Shown piece after piece: positions 5,162 to 11,173 of a stretch of 11,173 nucleotides of DNA (position 1 is the stretch's first letter; each line of letters begins with the position of its first letter). The notes under the pieces were generated by a model that did not search any database, was not told the DNA's origin, and worked only from the letters and a program-made list of their open reading frames with translations. The DNA is from DATAYF01 sp036272735 (GTDB lineage: Bacteria > Chloroflexota > Ktedonobacteria > Ktedonobacterales > Ktedonobacteraceae): NCBI GenBank assembly GCA_036272735.1, contig DATAYF010000765.1:1-11173 (forward strand). The letters are read 5' to 3'. The translations under genes and the position numbers were made by a program.

Positions 5162-5201
5162 ACGTATGTTCTGCTTGCATGTATGCTAACTGAACATACG
5201 T
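5162..5201. promoter_or_regulatory. 40-bp dyad in the HMA / enolase divergent region
   Basis: Perfect 10-bp arms ACGTATGTTC (5162-5171) and GAACATACGT (5192-5201) share an exact centre with an inner palindrome GCAT-GT-ATGC (5177-5186). A TATACT on the minus strand (5209-5204) would be the HMA gene's -10 box, so the dyad begins at about its transcription start. It is an operator candidate, or a leader hairpin ending 40 nt before ATG 5121 (7 nt before GTG 5154). Confidence 0.5.
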
Positions 5202-5223
5202 AAAGTATACGCGCCGACCCAAA

Positions 5224-5257
5224 TGATAAACACCCCCAGTGGGATATACTTTTATCA
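5224..5257. promoter_or_regulatory. Inverted repeat upstream of the enolase-superfamily gene
   Basis: TGATAAA (5224-5230) and TTTATCA (5251-5257) form 7-bp perfect arms 20 nt apart, with TATACT (5245-5250) between them as a possible plus-strand -10 box. No good -35 is visible. This could be an operator over the plus-strand promoter. Confidence 0.35.
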
Positions 5258-5290
5258 ATATGGTTAGTGCATAAAAAAGGAGAGAGCATC

Positions 5291-6433
5291 ATGAATAATC
5301 CACGGATTACGGCGCTTGCCTGGGGCTGTTTAGAGGGTCGACGCCCGCGCGTGGCTGGATACAATGCCCGCCTGGGTGAACATGGCGACCATATTCGCCT
5401 CCCGCTGTTGCACGTGACAACAGAGGACGGTTGCTCTGGATTCGGTTGGTGTGATGCCAGTAAGGAGCAGGCGGTAGCTTTGTTGGGTGAGCGACTCGAT
5501 GACGTGTTTCTTGCTAATCGTGGCGTGGTAGAGGCATACCTTGCCTTTGACTATCCCCTCTGGGACCTTGTAGGGCAACATGCAGGGCTGCCTGTGTACG
5601 CTGTGGCGGCTATTGCGGGCAAAGCTGTATCAGTTTCAACTCCTATGCGTGTGCCGTGCTACGATACCTCGCTCTATTTCGATGACCTTCATATAGCCGA
5701 TGAAGCAGGGGCTGCTCACTTGTTGGTAGAGGAGGCGCAAGCGGGTTATCGACGTGGGCATCGTGCCTTCAAGGTAAAGATCGGGCGTGGCGCTCGTCAT
5801 ATGCCTCTGGAGGAGGGGACAAGGCGCGACATTGCGATTATCCAGGCGATACGTCGTGAGCTTGGTTCCGACGTTGCCATCATGTTGGATGCCAACAATG
5901 GCTATAACCTTAATTTGACCAAAACGGTGTTGGAGCAAACGGCCGCCAGTCATATTACCTGGATTGAGGAAGCATTTCATGAAGACCAGGTGCTATATCG
6001 TGACCTGCATGACTGGTTACAGCAGCATAACCTCGCCGTGTTGGTGAGCGATGGGGAAGGAGACGCGAATCCACACTTGCTTGACTGGGCGCGTGAGGGG
6101 CTGGTAAATGTCATTCAATACGATATCTATGGGCATGGCTTTACGCGTTGGTTGGCTACTGGACGCCAACTTGATGCGTGGAAGGTGTACTCAGCGCCGC
6201 ATCACTATGGCAGCCATTATGGAAATTATGCCGCCTGCCACCTGGCGGGTGGCATTGATAATCTGATATACGTCGAGTGGGATGAAGCCACGACCGCTGG
6301 CCTGGATACGTCTGGCTATAGCATTGCTGAAGGACAGGTTATGGTTCCTGCATCGCCCGGTTTCGGCTTAACGCTCGACGAAGGAATCTTTCGACGCGCG
6401 GTCGCTGACGCGGGCTATACGTTGACGCTCTAA
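5291..6433 (+). CDS. Enolase-superfamily protein (mandelate racemase / muconate cycloisomerase-like)
   Basis: A 380-residue cytoplasmic enzyme with an N-terminal capping domain (about 1-120) and a modified TIM barrel. Catalytic residues of the mandelate racemase group are visible: the KxK base in AFKVKIG (K161, K163), metal ligands D200 in MLDANNGYN, E226 in WIEEAF and E256 in VSDGEG, D278 in VIQYDIY, and a His pair in SAPHHYGSH (H304/H305) on the last strands. Superfamily members abstract a proton alpha to a carboxylate, in dehydratases of acid sugars or in racemases. The substrate cannot be read from sequence. The start is ATG 5291, with AAAAAAGGAGAG 8 nt upstream; an in-frame GTG at 5267 overlaps the ribosome site and is unlikely. 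The last 66 bp overlap the 3' end of ctaG on the other strand. Confidence 0.85.
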   Translation: MNNPRITALAWGCLEGRRPRVAGYNARLGEHGDHIRLPLLHVTTEDGCSGFGWCDASKEQAVALLGERLDDVFLANRGVVEAYLAFDYPLWDLVGQHAGLPVYAVAAIAGKAVSVSTPMRVPCYDTSLYFDDLHIADEAGAAHLLVEEAQAGYRRGHRAFKVKIGRGARHMPLEEGTRRDIAIIQAIRRELGSDVAIMLDANNGYNLNLTKTVLEQTAASHITWIEEAFHEDQVLYRDLHDWLQQHNLAVLVSDGEGDANPHLLDWAREGLVNVIQYDIYGHGFTRWLATGRQLDAWKVYSAPHHYGSHYGNYAACHLAGGIDNLIYVEWDEATTAGLDTSGYSIAEGQVMVPASPGFGLTLDEGIFRRAVADAGYTLTL

Positions 6434-7192
6434 CTCCTCATCATCTTGCTCTGGGTCATCGTCGTCCTGCTCCCATGCGTCTTCATCCTGTGCGAGCTCT
6501 TTTTCTTGTTGAGTTTTCTCTTGCCGAAGCATCCAGCGCAGGAAGAAGATGCTTGCCAGGACGATGAAGAAGATGCTGCCCACAACCCACATAAGCAATC
6601 CACCTAATTGTTGATCCATCGCTGTAACGCTCATCTGCATATTCGACATCGGGAAGGAATAGAGAGGTGGGGTGAACGTCAGGCCTGCCCCAAGCAGCAT
6701 CATAGGCATATCACTAAAGAAGAGATAGGCCAGTTTGCCGCCTAGCGAAAGGGTAGGTTTCTCTTCTTGCAAGGGATTAAGTAGCGGCCACCAGAAGAGG
6801 AGGCCAGTCACGATGTAGAGGAGATTTGCAAAAATATGCAAACCAGTGTTAAGCATCATCGCCTGGAAAATTGGGGGAGCATGCCAGATCCATAAGTTGC
6901 CGTTAAAGAGTATAGAGGCAACGAATGGTATGGTCAAGAGCGCTAGCCCCCGTGCAATAAGAGGGTGGCGGGAGAGGAAGTGGCGGCAGCTCCAGGCCGG
7001 GATGCCGAGAATCAGCAACGGTGGACCCCCCAAAGATAGCAGCAGGTGCTGTGCCATATGGACGGTGAACATCGATCCCATGCCAAAGACATCCATTGGC
7101 GTCACCAACGTGAGCACGATAATAACACCCCCTAAGAGAAGTGCCAGTGTGCGCGTATTTAGGACCTGCGACCTGACGGCATGGTTCTGCAT
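6368..7192 (-). CDS. ctaG: Cytochrome c oxidase assembly factor CtaG (caa3 type)
   Basis: A 274-residue membrane protein with six to seven hydrophobic segments between about 15 and 220. It matches the Bacillus-type CtaG family (distinct from the Cox11-type CtaG) needed to assemble the copper B centre of caa3 oxidases. Conserved features include HMAQHLLLSLGGPPLLILG (45-63, H45 and H49), LWIWHAPP (100-107, H104), H119, the FFSDMPMMLLGAGL stretch (158-171) and FTPPLY (173-178). Residues 225-274 form a highly charged cytoplasmic tail rich in Asp, Glu and Gln, which is longer than usual. ATG 7192 follows GAGAGGATGAAGCA. It lies 89 bp downstream of the sco1-like gene, same strand and no terminator between, so they probably form an operon. 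Its end overlaps the enolase-superfamily gene by 66 bp. Confidence 0.88.
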   Translation of the reverse strand: MQNHAVRSQVLNTRTLALLLGGVIIVLTLVTPMDVFGMGSMFTVHMAQHLLLSLGGPPLLILGIPAWSCRHFLSRHPLIARGLALLTIPFVASILFNGNLWIWHAPPIFQAMMLNTGLHIFANLLYIVTGLLFWWPLLNPLQEEKPTLSLGGKLAYLFFSDMPMMLLGAGLTFTPPLYSFPMSNMQMSVTAMDQQLGGLLMWVVGSIFFIVLASIFFLRWMLRQEKTQQEKELAQDEDAWEQDDDDPEQDDEELERQRIARVSDRASKDSFVER

Positions 7193-7281
7193 TGCTTCAT
7201 CCTCTCATCGACGTTTAAAGAGCGGTTGTGTCATAGCTTCCCACATTCCTACTCTTTATTCTACTGCAAATTGGTTCCCAT

Positions 7282-7959
7282 TCATGATTTGTTTGTCAGT
7301 AAAGTCTGAATATTTTGTGCCAGTTGATTCGGCTGGAAATCGCTGTCGAACAACGTCCGCTCATGGCCTTGCTGATCTATGACATAGACGACAGAAGAGT
7401 GCGCCATATTACCCGCACTCATCATTGTGGCATGGGGTGGTACACCATCCACGTGATACGATGCCCAGATGGGAGAGAGTTGCTGGCGGGTTCCTAAGAG
7501 ATAGTGCCAATTCTTATATCCCTGGAGCTGATGTTCCTGGGAAAACGTTGCCACACTCGCGGGTGTGTCTCCAGTCGGATCTGCGCTGATCGCCACGATA
7601 CCAACCTGCTGTGAGTTTTTGCCCAGGTCCAGGAGCGTCGAGTGGATTTTCTCGGCAATGAGCGGGCAAGAAGTCTGACAATGGGTGTAAAAGAAGGTCA
7701 GGATTAGCGGTTTCCCTTTAAATTGTGTCAGGGCAATGGGGATATTATGTTGATCTTTAAGCTGGAAATTTGGTGCCGCTACCTTTCCCAGGTCGGTTCC
7801 TTGCGAGTTCGACGAAGACTGCGTCTGACCAGAATTCATGTTGGACATGTTAGACATGTTCGACTGGGTCGTTGATGCGCAGCCCGCGAAAAGCACAGCC
7901 AGCATGAGTACGGCAAAAATATGGAAGATGGCAGTACTACGACGAGTATTATTCATCAT
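7282..7959 (-). CDS. SCO1/SenC/PrrC-family copper-binding lipoprotein
   Basis: A 225-residue lipoprotein with a thioredoxin-like fold. The signal peptide has a hydrophobic core at 11-25 and lipobox LFAGC (C27), so it is anchored outside the membrane. A low-complexity Ser/Gln/Asn/Met linker follows (28-56) with NMSNMSNMN (34-42). The copper site is complete: C94 and C98 in YTHCQTSCP, plus H187 in NMAHSSVVYVID. SCO proteins deliver or reduce copper for the CuA centre of cytochrome c oxidase, matching the ctaG gene downstream. The oxidase subunits themselves are not in the window. Start ATG 7959 (or the adjacent ATG 7956) follows TAAGGGAAAATT. It is driven by a near-consensus promoter at 8043-8071 through a leader containing the four-copy 8-bp repeat. 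Confidence 0.92.
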   Translation of the reverse strand: MMNNTRRSTAIFHIFAVLMLAVLFAGCASTTQSNMSNMSNMNSGQTQSSSNSQGTDLGKVAAPNFQLKDQHNIPIALTQFKGKPLILTFFYTHCQTSCPLIAEKIHSTLLDLGKNSQQVGIVAISADPTGDTPASVATFSQEHQLQGYKNWHYLLGTRQQLSPIWASYHVDGVPPHATMMSAGNMAHSSVVYVIDQQGHERTLFDSDFQPNQLAQNIQTLLTNKS

Positions 7960-7993
7960 AATTTTCCCTTACATTTGTTGCAAGTGATATGGG

Positions 7994-8025
7994 GTATGGC
8001 CGTATGGCCGTATGGCCGTATGGCC
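7994..8025. repeat. Four-copy 8-bp tandem repeat in the SCO leader
   Basis: GTATGGCC is repeated four times without error (GGCCATAC on the minus strand). It lies between the predicted transcription start (about 8036) and the start codon (7959), so it is transcribed as part of the 5' leader. Each unit contains the self-complementary GGCC. Copy number could vary by slipped-strand mispairing without affecting any reading frame. Confidence 0.85.
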
Positions 8026-8042
8026 CTCTGGTCTCCGACACG

Positions 8043-8071
8043 ATTATAGCACTGATATCTCTTCGTCACAA
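8043..8071 (-). promoter_or_regulatory. Promoter of the SCO-ctaG transcription unit
   Basis: On the minus strand TTGTGA (8071-8066), 17 nt, and a perfect TATAAT (8048-8043). This is the best -10 match in the window. Confidence 0.75.
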
Positions 8072-8149
8072 TCAGCAGAAGACCCTATACTGCCATCTCT
8101 TCACGTCAGGTACTTTCCCTAGGAGCAACGTGCTGGTAGGAGGAGGGAT

Positions 8150-8210
8150 GGCATATAGTGATGGGTATCTACTGAGTCCACGGCTCAGTAGATACCCATC
8201 ACTATATGCC
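8150..8210. repeat. 27-bp perfect hairpin
   Basis: Left arm 8150-8176 and right arm 8184-8210 are perfect reverse complements around the 7-nt loop TCCACGG. No T-run follows on either strand. It lies after the S9 peptidase gene (ends 8254) and before the SCO promoter, overlapping the next hairpin by 2 bp. It may act as a 3'-end or insulating element, or be a short mobile palindrome. Confidence 0.85.
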
Positions 8211-8235
8211 CTGATCCAGGATGCCTGTATCAGGG
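8209..8235 (-). terminator. Hairpin directly after the S9 peptidase gene
   Basis: CCCTGAT / ATCAGGG (7 bp) continues after one mismatch into CAGG / CCTG around the triloop. It begins 18 nt after the S9 stop codon and abuts the 27-bp hairpin. There is no U-tract, so intrinsic termination is uncertain; 3'-end protection is possible. Confidence 0.5.
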
Positions 8236-8253
8236 TGTGTGTATTTGTGTGGC

Positions 8254-10221
8254 TTACTTCACGTAGCGGGCGAACCAGCTTAGCTGGCGTTCGATAAAAT
8301 CGCGTACATGGTCGCGTTCATTGCCGATGCCATGCCCCTCGCGTGGGTACACAACACATTCGACGGGGACATTGCGCGAACGCAGTGCCTGGTAGAATGC
8401 ATACGCCTGGGCAACTGGTACGGCGGGATCATCTTCGCCGTGCAGGATGAGCGTGGGAGTTTTCACTCGCCCGGCGTAGGTGATGGGCGAGTGCTGGCGA
8501 TACACTTCGGGATGCTCCACCGGGTCGGTTGCCAGGAGCAAGATGTCGGCGTCGACGATATTGGTCTGCGCGTGCATGTTATGCCAATCACTGATACCCG
8601 CGCCCATCATCGCCGCCTTGAAGCGGTTGGTCTGGGTAACTGCCCAGGCGCTCAGGAAGCCGCCGTTGCTCCATCCGCCGATGCAGACGCGTTCGCCGTC
8701 GACCTTGCCCACTTTAACGAGGTATTCGATGCCAGCGAGAATATCCTGCAAATCTTTGCCCCCCATATCGCCGAGTACGGCATCGGTGAAGGCACGACCA
8801 CGGCCCCAACTGCCGCGGTAGTTCACGTTGAGTACCGCGTATCCTGCCGCCGCGAAGATCTGCGCACCGGTGTTCCACTGGTCGCAATCCGCCCCTGATG
8901 GTCCACCGTGCACGCTGACGTACAGCGGAGGAAGCTCATCCGTGGATTGCTGTTGTGCTGGCGTAAAGATGCCATCGATCTGTTGTCCATCGACGCTGGC
9001 AAAGGTGATACGTTCAGCTTTGGACAATGTTAGCGTCTCTTCCACGAGCGGATTCAGGTGTGAGATCTGTTTCCACTCGATGCCTGCTGGTTGCTCATCG
9101 CTATACGTAAACGTTCCACACCAGACATCGGATGGCTGTCGCGAACTTGAATGGATGGTTGCGAAAGAGCGGCCATCTGGCGTTATCGCTAGCGCGGGCT
9201 GATCCCATTGCATCACAAAATCTGCCGTGAGCACATTGATGCTGCCATTGCTGCTATCGAGCAAGGCGAGCTGATGGGTGACGCCGCGTACGGCGGTGAA
9301 CAGCAGGTGGCGACCATCTGGCAGCCAGTGGCACCAGGCGGGGCTACAATCGATATCCGGCGTCAAGTTGCGCGATTGTCTGCTTTCGAGCGAAACGGTG
9401 TAGATCTCGCCGCTCCCACGCCCCGGATCGCTCCAACGTCCCGAAAGATACGCGATGTGTTGGCTATCCGGCGACCAGGCCAGGCCACGCGCTTGCCTGA
9501 TCGTAAGGTTAGTAAGCTGGCGCACCGCTCCGCCGTGCTTCGAAACGACACCGACCTCGCTGTGATACCAATCGCTGGTATCGGAGCCATACGAGGAGTA
9601 GAGAGCCAATTGTTGGCTATCTGGCGACCAGACATACTCCCAGACACTGACGTTATTGGGAGTGATGGGTTCAGGTACGGCTTGCTCTGGGCGCACAATC
9701 CACAGACGACGGTAGCGCTCTGGTGCGAGCACTTTCGGATCGCTTGTCGGTTCGTCACCTTCCAGCGAGATAAAGGCGATGCGGCTACCATCAGGTGACC
9801 AGGAAATTTCTTCGACACCGTTGGGCATCTTGCAAACCAACCTGGCTTCGCCACCTTCAGCCGATATTATGTGAAGCTGTGGCGACTCTTTTTCACCTTC
9901 TGGTCGCATAATAAAGGCGATCTGCTTGCCGTCCGGTGACCAGCCTGGATTGCTTTCGCCGCTTTTTCCACTCGTCAGTGGTTTGGCTTCGCCGCCTTCG
10001 GTATCGGTATCGGCGACCCAGACACGCCCACGGCGCTTCTGTTCTCCCGGTACGGTTTCCCAGACCGTAAAGGCTACACGCTTGCCATCGTTGGTGATGA
10101 CAGGATTCCCAGCGCCACGCATGTTGAGTAACGTCTCAGCGCTAGCTGGCGTATGGGGGTAGCGCGAGGATATAAGGGATGTAGGAGATGTATGTGAAGT
10201 GTCGGATTGTGCTGTGTTCAA
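8254..10221 (-). CDS. S9 family serine peptidase (acylaminoacyl-peptidase / dipeptidyl aminopeptidase-like)
   Basis: A 655-residue peptidase of the prolyl oligopeptidase family. Residues 30-380 form a beta-propeller with repeated WSPDG/WSPDS blades (94-98, 141-145, 198-202, 249-253, then WLPDG 299-303 and TPDG 347-350). Residues 410-655 are the alpha/beta-hydrolase domain: oxyanion HGG (438-440), nucleophile S518 in GGWSNGGF, D598 in HGEDDPAVP and H630 in REGHG. No signal peptide is present, so it is probably cytoplasmic and trims short, possibly N-acylated, peptides. The start codon is TTG (10221-10219), the only start after an in-frame stop, with AGGAG 10 nt upstream. TATGAT at 10293-10288 is a possible -10 box. 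Length and architecture are normal for S9C. Confidence 0.93.
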   Translation of the reverse strand: MNTAQSDTSHTSPTSLISSRYPHTPASAETLLNMRGAGNPVITNDGKRVAFTVWETVPGEQKRRGRVWVADTDTEGGEAKPLTSGKSGESNPGWSPDGKQIAFIMRPEGEKESPQLHIISAEGGEARLVCKMPNGVEEISWSPDGSRIAFISLEGDEPTSDPKVLAPERYRRLWIVRPEQAVPEPITPNNVSVWEYVWSPDSQQLALYSSYGSDTSDWYHSEVGVVSKHGGAVRQLTNLTIRQARGLAWSPDSQHIAYLSGRWSDPGRGSGEIYTVSLESRQSRNLTPDIDCSPAWCHWLPDGRHLLFTAVRGVTHQLALLDSSNGSINVLTADFVMQWDQPALAITPDGRSFATIHSSSRQPSDVWCGTFTYSDEQPAGIEWKQISHLNPLVEETLTLSKAERITFASVDGQQIDGIFTPAQQQSTDELPPLYVSVHGGPSGADCDQWNTGAQIFAAAGYAVLNVNYRGSWGRGRAFTDAVLGDMGGKDLQDILAGIEYLVKVGKVDGERVCIGGWSNGGFLSAWAVTQTNRFKAAMMGAGISDWHNMHAQTNIVDADILLLATDPVEHPEVYRQHSPITYAGRVKTPTLILHGEDDPAVPVAQAYAFYQALRSRNVPVECVVYPREGHGIGNERDHVRDFIERQLSWFARYVK

Positions 10222-10354
10222 AATAGACTCACTCCTATTCTACTGGCACATCGTTGTGCTGAAAACGTAACTTTCCTGACTGCTACAATCATACCCTGTC
10301 TAGGCGCGTTTGACTAGTTGGGTAAGTGTGTTGAGTCAGCGGAAAAACGTTTTA

Positions 10355-10424
10355 ATTTAAAAGGAAAATAAGACGCATAAAGAACCATCAATGGTTCTTT
10401 ATGCGTCTTATTTTCCTTTTAAAT
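10355..10424. repeat. 34-bp perfect palindromic hairpin after tatA
   Basis: Arms 10355-10388 and 10391-10424 are perfect reverse complements separated by only CA. The outer third is AT-rich and the core carries GACGCATAAAGAACCAT. It lies between the end of tatA (10444) and the upstream region of the S9 gene. On the minus strand a loose T-rich stretch (TTAAAACGTTTTT) follows, so it may terminate tatA. The arm length far exceeds an ordinary terminator. Confidence 0.85.
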
Positions 10425-10443
10425 AATGCGCACTCGACGGGCA

Positions 10444-10677
10444 TTACTCGTTGTGGGTCGTGGTTGCGGGATCGCGGGGAGCTTCGATGCTGCTCACATG
10501 CGTTATGGCAGGCTCCTTTGTGTCGTTGCCCTCTTTCAACTCTGTCATACCCTTTTTGAACGAGTCAATGCTCTTGCCAATTGAGCGGCTCAACTCAGGT
10601 AGCTTTTTGGGGCCAAAGATGAGCAGCGCGATGGCGAGAATAACAGCTATATCGAGGGGATGAAAGCCAATTGGCAT
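10444..10677 (-). CDS. tatA: Sec-independent protein translocase TatA/TatE
   Basis: A 77-residue subunit of the twin-arginine translocase, which exports folded proteins. A single N-terminal membrane helix (about 6-21) is followed by the hinge FGPKKLPELSRSIGKSIDSFKKGM (from residue 21), an amphipathic helix with the invariant Phe-Gly, and a polar, probably disordered tail. TatA is preferred over TatB because the product is short and the FGPKKLPEL hinge is typical of TatA/E. ATG 10677 is preceded by AGAAAGGA. It is not next to tatC or tatB; isolated tatA copies are common. The stop codon is followed at 20 nt by the 34-bp hairpin. Confidence 0.92.
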   Translation of the reverse strand: MPIGFHPLDIAVILAIALLIFGPKKLPELSRSIGKSIDSFKKGMTELKEGNDTKEPAITHVSSIEAPRDPATTTHNE

Positions 10678-10904
10678 GGTATAAGTCCTTTCTTGTGGCT
10701 ACGCGAACGCGTGAGCCTGCGTACGATAACAGTATGTTGCGATGGTGCACCGTGTCTGCCCATCGAGATTTTTTGCTTGCTATTTATACAGATGCCTGAG
10801 ATCATAATAATGTGACAACCAAATTTTGCTCTGCGTCGTTTCCATCTGCCTCCATTATCTCGTGTATTGCCGTGCTCCTTATCATGATTTCATCTTACTA
10901 ATCC
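10678..10904. other. Intergenic region upstream of tatA
   Basis: About 230 bp with no convincing gene. TATAAA and TATGAT on the minus strand (around 10780 and 10805) could be -10 boxes for tatA, but neither has a good -35 at the right distance. No strong hairpin was seen before the IS end. Confidence 0.4.
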
Positions 10905-10912
10905 GTCAGTTA

Positions 10913-10933
10913 CCCCAGCGCTAAAGCGCGGGG
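10913..10933 (-). ncRNA. Right-end hairpin, probable 3' part of the TnpB omegaRNA
   Basis: CCCC-A-GCGC-TAAA-GCGC-GGGG forms an 8-bp GC-rich stem with one bulge. The tnpB stop codon (TAG, 10923-10921) lies inside it. In IS200/IS605 elements this end is transcribed as the omegaRNA, whose guide is the flanking DNA just past the element. Here that would be the sequence reading leftward from about 10905. Only the hairpin is directly seen; the extent of the RNA is inferred. Confidence 0.55.
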
Positions 10934-11173
10934 CTTGTGTCTGGGCTCCACCGCAACTCAGCATAGCGTTGCCGCCGTGCTGCTTTGGCTTCATCGTTCG
11001 ACACATCAGGGCGTACCGACAAGACGCCCGTACTCATCCAGTCCTGCCGGGTGAGCAGCGTTCGTAAGGCCACATTTCTGGCACCAATCAAATCCGCATG
11101 CAGGCAATAATGGCAACTCTGACAGACGAAGAGCAAGCCCTTCTTCGGGCGATTGTCCTCACCGGTATGCCCG
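10921..11173 (-). CDS. tnpB: TnpB RNA-guided nuclease, C-terminal part (runs off window)
   Basis: The last 83 or so residues of TnpB. The frame stays open to the window edge and begins GHTGEDNRPKKGLLFVCQSC. The second CxxC of the zinc finger (CQSC) is followed by the third RuvC motif HADLIGARNVA, with the catalytic Asp. The first CxxC should lie just outside the window, since the visible Gly-His is its usual follow-on. TnpB is an RNA-guided DNA endonuclease that helps IS200/IS605 elements persist. After RuvC III there is a tail of about 50 residues ending SPDTSPAL. Intactness of the rest cannot be judged here. Confidence 0.9.
   Translation of the reverse strand, partial: GHTGEDNRPKKGLLFVCQSCHYCLHADLIGARNVALRTLLTRQDWMSTGVLSVRPDVSNDEAKAARRQRYAELRWSPDTSPAL

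Larger units (their letters stand above)
10905..11173 (-). mobile_element. Right end of an IS200/IS605-type element (partial)
   Basis: The 3' part of tnpB is followed by the characteristic GC-rich right-end hairpin, and the element continues past the right window edge. The exact end just beyond the hairpin is not resolved, because these elements lack terminal inverted repeats and do not duplicate the target. tnpA and the left end are not visible. Confidence 0.8.

Noticed and set aside
5267..5290. GTG start 8 codons upstream for the enolase-superfamily gene
   Set aside because: The GTG would place the AAAAAAGGAGAG ribosome site inside the coding region; ATG 5291 is properly spaced.
7994..8235. 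CRISPR-like array from tandem repeats and hairpins
   Set aside because: The 8-bp repeats have no spacers, and the hairpins differ in sequence; no cas gene is present.
8308..9798. Long plus-strand frames (113-196 codons)
   Set aside because: All are antisense shadows of the S9 peptidase gene, which has an intact catalytic triad.

Overview
The window is a stretch of roughly balanced base composition from a free-living bacterium. The gene mix (RIO-family kinase, clade-D type beta-carbonic anhydrase, a GlcNAc-1-P transferase-like enzyme, caa3-type oxidase assembly factors CtaG and SCO1, an S9C peptidase, TatA, and an IS200/IS605 TnpB with a GC-rich right-end hairpin) would suit a Chloroflexota genome, perhaps of the Ktedonobacteria type. 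No rRNA or marker gene confirms this, so the taxonomy is inference.

Left end (1-1100): a truncated minus-strand Nramp-family metal transporter sits behind a long leader. The leader holds a clear M-box (Mg2+-sensing ykoK) riboswitch, an intrinsic terminator as its expression platform, and a further structured segment before the start codon. A good promoter (TTGACA, 17 nt, TACGAT) lies upstream. The transporter's first-helix metal motif reads DNDA rather than DPGN, which together with the M-box points to a Mg2+-type Nramp-related transporter rather than a Mn2+/Fe2+ one. On the opposite strand is a short region with a 26-codon ORF, a 10-bp long-range inverted repeat and two tandem terminators, a candidate small transcript.

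Middle (1100-6430): a plus-strand RIO-type kinase converges on a minus-strand carbonic anhydrase across a 14-bp stem-loop. Then follow, all on the minus strand, a MraY/WecA/TagO-like phosphoglycosyl transferase, a cysteine-rich DUF1326-like protein and a small HMA-type metal-binding protein. The HMA gene is divergent from a plus-strand enolase-superfamily gene, and large dyads lie in the shared intergenic region. Three of the minus-strand genes (carbonic anhydrase, DUF1326-like, HMA) show a dyad directly downstream of the predicted -10 box.

Right part (6368-11173): the enolase-superfamily gene overlaps tail-to-tail by 66 bp with ctaG. The sco1-like gene lies upstream of ctaG in the same direction, behind a near-consensus promoter and a four-copy 8-bp tandem repeat in its 5' leader; both products serve cytochrome oxidase copper-centre assembly. 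Next come an S9C prolyl-oligopeptidase-family gene with a TTG start, a tatA gene, and the 3' end of an IS200/IS605-type element (tnpB plus probable omegaRNA). Two very long perfect hairpins (27 and 34 bp) lie after the S9 peptidase gene and after tatA.

No defence island, CRISPR array, rRNA or tRNA was found. The most interesting content is RNA-level: the M-box with its second structured segment, the divergent small transcript, and the omegaRNA end of the IS element.
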